From: Papilionanthe hookeriana x Papilionanthe teres
Lineage: Eukaryota > Streptophyta > Magnoliopsida > Asparagales > Orchidaceae
Assembly (NCBI GenBank): GCA_022702705.1
Contig: CM040423.1
Coordinates: forward strand, 118,539,738 to 118,603,737
Reading direction: 5' to 3'
Length of the DNA stretch: 64,000 nucleotides
This document shows positions 55,521 to 64,000 of the stretch, one piece after another. Position 1 is the stretch's first letter, and every line of letters starts with the position of its first letter. The notes below the pieces were generated by a model. The model ran no database searches. It saw nothing but the letters and a program-made list of their open reading frames with translations, and was not told where the DNA came from. A program made the translations under genes and the position numbers.

Positions 55521-57539
55521 GGAAATTAGGGCTATTTTCTATTTATTTAATTACCAGAACGTCAAAAATCCATATCTTTGCAAAGAAAAATCACAAAAAT
55601 AAAATAAAAATACCCCCTTGCTCAGTGAACAGAGGAGAATAATGTGGAAAAGAAATCAATTCATTTCATCAAGTATTTTATTTTTAATGATTTATTTACT
55701 CTCTGATTTATTTTCATTCGTTATTTGCATAGGCAATTCACCATGGCATAAGACCATAGGGCTTTTGAAGCTTCTGAACTTGGGAACATTCCCTGAATTT
55801 TTCAAGGTCAGAGGCCATCCCTATGAGAAGTTATTGATTTTCTAAGTTCATGTTACTATTTTGAGTATTTTAATTCCAATAATTAGCATATTGAGAAATA
55901 AATTCTAGGAAAATTTGGTGATGTTTCTTATGACCCGAGGAACCTAGGAAAAATAGGTTTTGAGTTAATTCACATGGAATAACCCTAATAGGCCTAAACA
56001 CCCAAAATTGAACTTTAATTTATTAGGGTTAACTACACATCAAATTAACTTGAAAAAAATTCTCTACTCATTTTTAGGATCAGAGGAACATCACATAAAA
56101 ATTTGAAATCAATTGGAAATGTTTAACACCACTAAATGGATTAATTAAGTCACATGACCAAAATTAAACTTTAAAAATTCATAACTCACAAAATACCTTT
56201 CAAAAATTTATAAAAATGGTTTTGGGGCTTATCTGATATCAGAGGAATTTAGGAAAATTAAAATTGTAATTTTCTAAAAAGTTGATTTTTATCATTATTT
56301 TAATATTTTTAATAATTAAAAAATAATAAAAATCATAAAAATATTAAAAATCACCAAAATGTCATATTTGAATTCTAATCACCTCGGAACAAACCAAATA
56401 TTTTTCCCAAGTCTCTAGGGTAAGATATTGAATTTTAAAGGCTTAAAACAATTTTTGAATTAAAAAAATGATTTTCTTTAACATTTCCACTAAAATAATT
56501 CTAATAAATCAAAGAAAAATCAGAAAAATATAAAATTTAGTTCTCTGATTTCCCTGAGGTCAGTGAGATTTTTGAAAAATATAAAATCCATTTTTAAACT
56601 TTTATTTCTTTTTTAAACTTTTCCTCACCTGATCGTAGACCACCCTTCCTCTAATGGTTCCTTTCGAGGTCGTCTAATTCATTAGGATATGCCCTCACTC
56701 ATAAGAAGGGGAAGGCGCTAGAAAAAGCCATGATTAGGTGATTTCCGTTCTATACGCGCCTAAGCGGCTATATACGTCCTATCAACACCTCTCCGTTAGC
56801 AGAAGGATGCGCCTCGGCATCTTCAGCTGGATGAATCCACTTCACCAGGAGATGGTGAAAGCTTCTTCGCAACCATTGAAGGTCCGTTAGTGCATTACAG
56901 GTGTGTTCATGACTCTTTCTTTGTCGGTACCGATGGGAAGAGAAGGCTATTGAAGAGATAATTCAAAAAATCACCAAAATTAGCCCAAATGGTCCTCTGG
57001 TAGGAACATCCCATAATTTTCTTAAGGACAGAAACATTTTTTTGGTCATGTTATTGAATTTTCCTTTGAAAACTCCTGTTTCCATTAAAAAATAATTACA
57101 TAAATAAATTAAATACAGAAAAAAATCACATTTTCTCCTCTAATGTCTTAATTGACATGTGAGTGAGGTTACATAAAAATTACAAGTTCATTTGAACTTA
57201 GTTTAGTGAGCTATAGAATTATTAAGCTTGAAGGGTAAAAGGGTAATTAAAAATTTCAACCCTTAATTAAAATTTTAGGATTAATCAAAAAGGGGAGGGT
57301 AAAATATTTAATTTTAAACTGATTTTGGATGATTGAAACTTAAATGATTGAGGGTAGAAACCTACTAACCATTTCAAATATAATTAAAATAAAACTTTAA
57401 TTAATTAATTATTTGAAATTTTGGAAGAATAATCGAAATTGGAATTATTAAAGTAGGGATATTATTAAGAGGATATTTATTCTTTAATTTATGAATCCCT
57501 AAATTAATCACTTCAATAATATTTAATTCTTAACTAAAA

Positions 57540-57930
57540 GGATAATCCTAACTTAAAATTTAAAATGCTAAATAATTTAACAATTAAATTAAATTAAATT
57601 TAAGATGTTGAGATTAAATCAAAATCTAAATCAAGTTAACACCTTAACAATTAAATTAAAAAATATTTAATATATTAAAATAAAAATTAAAATTAAATCA
57701 AAATAAATTAAATCAAATTAAGTTAAATTAAAATTAAATTAAATTAAAATTTAAAATTAAATTAAATTAAATTAAAATTAAAATTAAATTAAATTAAACC
57801 AAATTAAATTAAAATTAAATTAAATCAAATTAAATTAAATTAAATTAAATTAAATTAAATTAAATCAAATCAAATTAAATAAAATTAAATTAAATTAAAC
57901 TTAAATTAAATTAAATTTAAATTGAATTAA
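57540..57930 (+). repeat. (AAATT)n pentanucleotide array
   Basis: Long runs of AAATT with AAATC and AAAATT variants, cleanest at 57825-57870. It occupies the region where the S LTRs carry the ~80-bp arrays. Confidence 0.85.
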
Positions 57931-58619
57931 AATCATTTAACAACACACCTAAATGAAATCATTAAGAGTTAAACCAAACACTTAAAGTAAACTTAAAAAA
58001 TAAAGGTTAAATCTAAGATATAACATCACTTAAAACGTAAAGATTTAAAGTTAAAAAAAATGACTTGAACACTATTCCAAAGTTAAACTATTTTTTTTAT
58101 AATTAAGTTAAGATTAAAATTAAATCATTAACTTTAAATCATTAAAATGCTTAATAAGTTGATTTGCCCTTTTAAAGCTCTTATTATTATAACTCTTAAA
58201 TGAAGTATCAAGTGAATTGTTACTTCACTTATAGGATATTCAAATGTCCTAGTTTACTGAGCAAGGGAACAAAACTTAAACCCCTGGATGATTAATTCAC
58301 CTGTGCAACTAAATTTACTTGGACTCAAAATAATCCCAGAAATATTGAAAAGATGTTTAGGACTCGTCCTAAGAACTTCCTCAATATGATGGGATGTTTT
58401 AGAAGAACAATTGAATCTAGTTGTTCTTTGATGAAGAAAATCATCCTTAAACCAAACTAAGAACCTAGACGTCATAGGAGATGACTAGTTATAGGATTAG
58501 GAACTTGGTAGACAACCCAAACCCTTTCCCTTAGCTTTAACTAGGTATTTCTTGCAAAATATTTAAATGCCTTAACATGTGTTTCAATTGCAGCTTGGGA
58601 TGACGGGAAGACCCTTCAG

Positions 58620-60161
58620 GTATGCTTTTATTTTATTGCAATTTACTTACATGCACTGTACTTTACTTTTTCTTGCATGATAAACAAGACTGTTGCATGA
58701 AAACCAAAACTTTTAGGATAGTCCCTGAACTGAAACCAAAACTAAATTAAAAGTCATTGCAAGAAAAAATTCACCGTCACAACATTCCAAAATATAAAAC
58801 AACTCAAAATTTAATCACAAACAGAACAACAAAACTACAATCACAACTAAATTAAAACGTCTCATTGAATGATAGGGAATACCTCGGATGATGTAACCCA
58901 CGTGTTGTTAACGGGATTTCCCACGGTCTAAATGAAAGTGTGGAACTCAATCAGTTGAGTTTAGAAAATTCATCTGGACTAAGTGAATTCGATGAAAATA
59001 ACGGTGTCGGGATGACGGAACCGTGGGATCTTAATCGGCTCTGTTTAAACAACTTTAAGATTTGGTTCAATTAAATATTAAAGAACACTTGGACTTTAAG
59101 ATTTTCTCTAAACCAAAACACTTCTCTCGTCTCCTGATTTATGACTTCTAAAACTAAACCTCTGTAACAACAAGGAGCTTGGAGCATGGTGGGCAGCACG
59201 GCCATCGTCATCAGCAAAACTTGAATCTACTTCAGCAAAACTTTCTTAGAATTAAACAACCAAGCCATAGGATTTCGAGGTAGTTTGCTTAGTGTAACAT
59301 AAATCCTCAACTCTTCGTTAGGCATTTGCATAATCATGTTATGCAAATTAAGCCCTAACCGGTCTTAGGAGTCCGAGGTAGTCTTTTGGTGCGACATAAA
59401 CCCTCAAATCTTCGAGGCTATTTGTATGATTGTGTTATACAAATATAAGTCCTAATTAACTAAAATTGGCAAGATTAAAATAATAAATGATATTCTCAAA
59501 TTCAAACCAAACAATAGGATAGTTTGGGAAGTTGCCAAGATTCTTCTTGGATCCTCAGCTTCTCCTACTTCTCTTCCTTTGGACTCCTGAAAATAACTGT
59601 TCCAAATTTTATCCATTCCCTATTGAAATCTTCAAAATTCAATCCTTTGAAAACCTTAAACTTTGAAATTCTTGAGAGCAAAATCACTGATCATTATCAA
59701 GAGTTTTCTTAAATGATTCCCGTCATTTAAGATGTGATTAACTATAGGGGTTTGCCATTATAGGAAACTTTAAGTACCCAGGTAATATAAACCCTGCTTA
59801 ATTCCTTTATATTAAGCAGGGGAACTTGTCGGCTTATAAAGTTGGTTCGCAGACCAAACGGATGTCATAAATCTTCTAGTTTATTTAACCGGGCCCCACC
59901 ATCAAGCAGTATGTCTATTCCTCGGGATAAATACACGGTTTGTGTTGCGGTGCTCGTTTATATAAACTATTCGGGATGTGAAATCGGTTTGATTTCATAT
60001 CTTAAAATTTTCAAACTTAAAATCATTTTCAAAATCAAATGCTACTTTCTAAATTATATATATTTATATTAAATTTAAAACCTAAAATTCGCCGATAATT
60101 TATGTAGGCGACCCCTTTTTTAAAATACAACACATAACCTAAAAAATATGCAGACACCGCT
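58620..60161 (+). other. 3' portion of the S3 LTR
   Basis: Non-coding. It contains the conserved ATGTGATTAACTATAGGGG stem-loop region (59732), a second stem-loop (CCTGCTTAATTCC...TATTAAGCAGGGG at 59791-59823), and near the end TCGCCGATAATTTATGTAGG followed by CGACCCC (60090-60115). The last aligns with the TCGCC-N-TGGTGACTCC LTR/PBS boundary of element S. Confidence 0.45.
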
Positions 60162-60644
60162 CTTATTTTCTTGATTTGCAAGAATGCCAGAATTACATAT
60201 TCTCATTCTGAAGAGATGCTTAAGCCACTTAAACCAATTGGAAAATCTCATGTGGATACATATGGAAAGACAAAAAGTCAAAGTTCTACAGCATATACTT
60301 CTTCTATGCCTTCAAATTTTACACCTGAACCTTCCACTTCTACTTCCGAGCCTCCACCAGATGTGTGGAATACTGTTTGTCAGAGATACATGGAGCATCA
60401 AAGTGATATATTCTTGATGGAATGCAGAGTAGATGAGATGGATAGTAAGATTGATCATATGTTTGGATATATACAGAGGAAGAGTGACTATGATGAGGTA
60501 TATAATGAAAATCTTGTGAAATTTTTGAAGGGTGATAAGAATATTGAATTTCCTACTTGTCCTAAAGTCACCCCATGGATCAACCCCAAAAGTCCTATTC
60601 TTGATGATTCTTCTGACGATGAGGAGGAGACTGAGGATGATTAA
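60162..60644 (+). pseudogene. Element D env2, C-terminal part
   Basis: It resumes the env2 frame with LIFLICKNARITYSHSEEML and KPLKPIGKSHVDTYGKTKSQ. A Ser/Thr/Pro-rich linker, a helical segment (YMEHQSDIFLMECRVDEMDS, KIDHMFGYIQRKSDYDE) and an acidic end (DDSSDDEEETEDD, TAA) follow. This part is undamaged over 157 codons. In B env2 the same order is GLGHAGLIYALC, linker, coiled coil. The acidic tail resembles that of env1 in C. Confidence 0.72.
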
Positions 60645-61889
60645 ACTTTATTTTTGCTTTGCTTTGTTGATGTGCCTGTTATGTGTGTTTTTACATTTTA
60701 TGGATCATTTTACTGATTAAGAACTTTGTAGTAATTCAATTATATTTCTGTTATCAGATTGCTTAGATTTTAATCCTATTTGTGCTCCTATTGTTTTATA
60801 AATGTTTAATATGTAAAAGAGTGTTAGTTTTCTTATTGTTATTTACTTTGCTACTCTTATATATTGCTACTTATACCTGTATTACTTACTGTTTTAAATA
60901 CCTTAAATGTTATACCTTTTCTTCTTCTTGCTTAGTTTAAAATTTTATATTGCAAAATGTTTTAACCCTATTAAAAGAACTAAGTTTGGGGGAGGGAAAA
61001 GAACTTAAACTTTAACTTTACTTGTCCTTAGTAAATAATATTTTCAATATTAATAACATAACCTATGGAAGAAAAGTTAATTTAAGATAGATATACTATT
61101 GTTTTCATGAATATTATAATAAACTTATAAAAGTATGTTTTTATAACAAGTTATAATTCTAAAAATTGTAATTATTTAAAAAAAGAGTTTAAGAATTTTG
61201 ATTCAAATATCTAAATTAAAAATATTTTATTTTTGAAAGTATTAAGGAATTTAGATGTTTACTTGAGAAGATAGAATTGAAACTCTATGAAAAATATTTT
61301 TGCTAAACACATATTCATTAAGAGAAAAAAGTGTTAAGTCTTTACATATAAGTTAAGGATACTAAAGTTCAAAATCATTAACAAACTATCCAGATATAGT
61401 AATCCTTACTTGAAAAAGAAAAAGAAAAAGGATTGAAAACAATCCCTGAAAAAGAAAAGAAAATATATAGGTTTGAAAAGCAATCCAAATATGAAAAAAA
61501 AAAATAAAAAGATTAAGTGAGGAGAAGCTTGAGGAGAAGCCTAAATCTAGAACTAGCTTCACTTGAATTATCTTGTAGGAAGAGACCTAAACACAAATTT
61601 TTACTTAAGTCTTATGTATAAGCATACTTACTATTAGAGTTATCATGAAAATTTTTTTCTTGTAAATTATCTACCCGTTCTTAATATGACAAATTGCAAT
61701 TATTTTTTGAAATATATAGGAGAAGAGAGTTCTTAACACTTGAATATTAAGTATTTTACATATTTTGGTTTTAGCCTAAGTTATTCAAAAAGCTTTTTAT
61801 GTTTCATTATTCTATTTATAAAGTAAATAGTTATAGAAATCTTAAAGAAACTTTCTCTCTAAACAAGCAACATTTAAGTTTGGGGAAAT
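60645..61889 (+). other. Element D 3' untranslated region with two purine tracts
   Basis: Non-coding. An internal tract AAGTTTGGGGGAGGGAAAAG lies at 60982-61001, about 890 bp before the LTR, identical in core to B 36198-36216. The LTR-adjacent tract AAGTTTGGGGAAAT is at 61875-61889. Between them are GAAAAAGAAAAAG and GAGGAGAAGCTTGAGGAG purine runs. Confidence 0.65.
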
Positions 61890-62082
61890 TAATCGACCTT
61901 AAAATTACCTAAATTTTTATATCATTTTTACCTAATATTTTAAGGATAGTACACTTTAATGAAAGGTATTTCTTATGTTTTTGGTTGCAGGTACAAGAAA
62001 TGAGTTTATGAAGAAAAGAGTAAAAAATGAGTAAAAGGAGCAAAAATGAGCCAAGTGAAGAAAAGAAGAAAAAAGGCTGATT

Positions 62083-62340
62083 CTGGCGCCTTGGCGCCAG
62101 ACTCAACAGAGAAATCTAGAGAGTTCTTGAACGGTTTTGTGATGGTTATTGATGACTCAGAAGCAATCTAGAAGTCTCTGGACATATTCTCATATGTTAT
62201 AAACATGTTACAATGAATATAGACACACGGAATCGGTTATTCAACGAAGATGTGCGACTCAAAATCTGAAGCAACGCGTCCATTCACGCAAGAAACCGGC
62301 GCCAAGGCGCCAGATCTGGCTCCTAGGCGCCATAGTTACC
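62083..62340 (+). promoter_or_regulatory. GC blocks in U3 of element D LTR
   Basis: Two perfect dyads, CTGGCGCCTTGGCGCCAG (18 bp, self-complementary except the centre) and GGCGCCAAGGCGCC, are followed by CTCCTAGGCGCCATAGTTAC. The last segment recurs upstream of A env1. They lie 75-330 bp before the TATA box. Confidence 0.65.
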
Positions 62341-62412
62341 TTATAGAATATTCAATGTATTTGGATGAATTTTGAAGATATGTCTAAAGCAACCCCTGGT
62401 CATTTTTGAAGC

Positions 62413-62423
62413 TTTATAAATAG
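62413..62423 (+). promoter_or_regulatory. TATA box of element D LTR
   Basis: CTTTATAAATAGAGGGC, the counterpart of TCTATAAATAGAGAC in B at 25602. Confidence 0.68.
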
Positions 62424-63681
62424 AGGGCATTTCTACAGCAAAAGGGGGTCGTTTTGGAGTGTGTAAGTGACATAAGAGTGAAAGAGGTGTGCCATTTCAT
62501 TTAGTTCAAGTGTAGGTAGTGTTATTTTCTGTTCTATATTGAGACTTCAGAGTGTTTATAGTGTAATTGCTGGAGTTGGAGTCTTGTAAAAGTCAGTCGA
62601 AGTCAGAGAAACTTCAAAGGCTTGTTTGGGTATCATTCAAGATAAGCATTTATAATTTGGTTCTTAAGTTTTCTAATTTGAATTTGAATTATATAAATAT
62701 GGTTTGTTGTGTGAATCATTTGCTTTCTGAGTAGTTTTCTTCTCTTTCTCCTTATGAATATGAAATGATTTATATAAGGATTTAATTTAGTTTTGAGAAC
62801 TTATTTCTCTTCATCCATAATTTGTGATGATACTTACCTAATTTTCATTTACACTACAACTTGATCACTTGTAATGTTAAAATCTGAGGAGAGTTCTTAA
62901 GATCTGATCGTGGGCTAAGAGTTCTTAACTTGTAAGTATCACATTTCTCTTGGAAAGGTTGATGGTAAATCCTTAAAGGAGGAGGTGTGAATAGATAGGG
63001 AGATAAATCTTTGAAGGGCGTATAATTGAATATGTTTTTAAAGTGACAGACTAAATTCTATCAATTTGGTTTAAGAGGAGGTGACAGGTCACTAGTAGGC
63101 CTGACCATAGGCACTCTTGGGGGGGAAACTAGAAGTGAGAGCCTAGAAAATCGTCCCTTACTAATAACAATACATTCTGATCCAATCTTCTAAAACTAGA
63201 CAATGTTCTTTATACGGTGAGTCAAAGGGTAAAGAATATATATGCTTCTATTCGTTACAATACCACATTCTGTAAGTTCTCAAACTAATTTAGATTTTTA
63301 CTAATCATTAAATATTTCGTATGGGGGAAAGAATCTTTGTTTATTGTGTTAAAGAATTTAAATTACGATTTTATTTACAATTGCTACTTTAATAACTTAC
63401 ATATTTGTTAGTTGATTAGTTTATAAATAGATTTTCATCTTTCTTTATTAATTATTCGTACTTAACCTTCCCCGTGGGATCGATATCTGGGGTTTAATCA
63501 GAAAGCTCTATATTACTTGAAACGATACGTATACTTTTGTAGTACCCCTAATGTATGATTTATATTTACTTATAAAAATTTTAATTATTAATTATCGTAC
63601 ACTAGCCGCTTAATCTGATTTGTGGTCAAGTTTGGTCATAATTTTATAAGCTATTTTACATGCATAATTTCGGTCGGGTCA

Positions 63682-64000
63682 AGGGACACATGGGATGATG
63701 CTTTGAGCTAATCAAAAGCTCTTTAGGTGGATAATCTGGATCAGTATTCATCTGGTTTTACCTTTCAATGATTGATTCAAAGAAGCTTGGACTAGGTGAC
63801 ATGTGTCTCTCTCATGGATGAGTCATGGTGGATGATACCAAGCTCACCAATCAACGACTGGATTTACCCTGGTCTGGCTTGTTGTATCATCCATGTATTA
63901 TGGTTGATAGGTATTGGGTCATAAAAGAATCATTAGAAATGAGCCATTGTTCATGGGTTTGGGTTGGTTTTCTCTTAGAGCTTTATTTTTGGGCGAAATG
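63682..64000. other. Right flank of element D, unassigned
   Basis: AGGGACACATGGGATGATGC and following text show no coding motif, no repeat shared with the rest of the window and no clear open frame. It may be the target sequence of element D or another repeat. No copy of the AGGGA 5-mer can be tested because the 5' end of D is missing. Confidence 0.4.

Larger units (their letters stand above)
55140..58593 (+). other. Possible LTR intron in S3
   Basis: GAGCAAAG|GTATGAGC at the left and GTTTCAATTGCAG| at the right stand at the places of the donor- and acceptor-like sites of element S. The interval contains the GC island, AT-rich text and an (AAATT)n array, but none of the ~80-bp arrays of S. 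Confidence 0.35.
53307..60161 (+). mobile_element. S3: diverged S-type LTR (solo-LTR-like) inserted in element D env2
   Basis: Its sequence follows the order of the S LTR but is strongly diverged: TTGACCTCATTTTT near the start, CC-rich U3 text, a TATA-like GGCTATTTAAG at 54709, AAAGGTATGAG at 55138 and a GC island at 55300-55520. ACAAAAATAAAATAAAAATA is at 55592, CAATTGCAG at 58585, ACCAAAACTTTTAGGATAGT at 58703 and ATGTGATTAACTATAGGGG at 59732. All have counterparts in 7906-16537. No coding region is recognisable. Ends are set by the env2 frame; 5-mers GTGCT and CCGCT may be a decayed target duplication. Confidence 0.65.
51576..63681 (+). mobile_element. Element D: 5'-truncated Athila-type retrotransposon
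   Basis: It begins inside env1, continues through a GC block and env2 (interrupted by S3), a 3' untranslated region with two purine tracts, and ends with a 3' LTR at 61890-63681. LTR, GC-block type and env sequences place it in the same subfamily as element A. Its 5' LTR, gag and pol are absent. Confidence 0.82.
61890..63681 (+). repeat. Element D 3' LTR
   Basis: This 1792-bp LTR starts TAATCGACC (TG mutated to TA) and ends GGTCGGGTCA. It contains GC blocks (62083-62100 and 62297-62340), a TATA box (62413), and U5 text homologous to element A's LTR. An internal GGTCAAGTTTGGTC near 63632 repeats the LTR end. Confidence 0.82.

Noticed and set aside
55306..55521. 71-codon open stretch in a GC-rich island
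   Set aside because: GC-rich DNA has few stops; no matching frame in the counterpart islands near 11280 and 23870.
1..64000. Host protein-coding genes, tRNA or rRNA genes
   Set aside because: Every coding fragment I could recognise is retrotransposon-derived; no tRNA cloverleaf or rRNA core sequence was noticed on reading, though a dedicated scan was not possible.

Overview
The window looks like plant nuclear DNA from a repeat-rich heterochromatic region, probably of a large genome. It is AT-rich, and every recognisable coding fragment belongs to Ty3/gypsy LTR retrotransposons of the Athila type. The primer-binding sites match plant tRNA-Asp, with one tRNA-Arg-like site of the Tat/Ogre type. 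I see no host gene, rRNA, tRNA or CRISPR. I cannot name the species.

The layout is a nest of insertions. Element A is a minus-strand Athila occupying 1-6439 and 50002-51575. Its gag is split by element C, a minus-strand Athila at 6440-50001. C's 3' LTR (42372-42536 plus 6440-7905) is split by element S, a non-coding plus-strand element at 7906-42371. S's 3' LTR is split by element B, a plus-strand Athila at 25176-38551 with TTTAA target duplications. To the right, element D (plus, same subfamily as A, 51576-63681, 5'-truncated) is split inside its last ORF by S3 (53307-60161), a diverged relative of the S LTR. The unassigned flank is 63682-64000. Removing each insertion restores the reading frame or LTR length of its host.

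The Athila elements have the order LTR, tRNA-Asp PBS, gag, protease, RT, RNase H, integrase. Two further ORFs follow in the envelope position. Both carry the 'putative plant transposon protein' type domain but are clearly diverged from each other (called env1 and env2 here; no envelope function is implied). All copies are broken by stops and frameshifts. C has lost gag and most of pol. Each element carries a GC-rich block in its LTR U3, and a block of the same subfamily type recurs upstream of env1 and env2. In B the env1 copy is followed by a TATA box. This suggests LTR-derived internal promoters and is the most interesting pattern in the window.

Element S is about 21 kb without B. Its LTRs are about 8.6 and 7.5 kb, it has a Tat-like PBS, and its roughly 4.9 kb internal region is tandem repeats without a recognisable gene. 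Its LTRs hold a W-box-rich array of about 80-bp units upstream of a TATA box. They also hold several other arrays of 78-80 bp units, each unit with a hairpin. Splice-site-like sequences at equivalent positions in S and S3 bracket most of the transcribed arrays.
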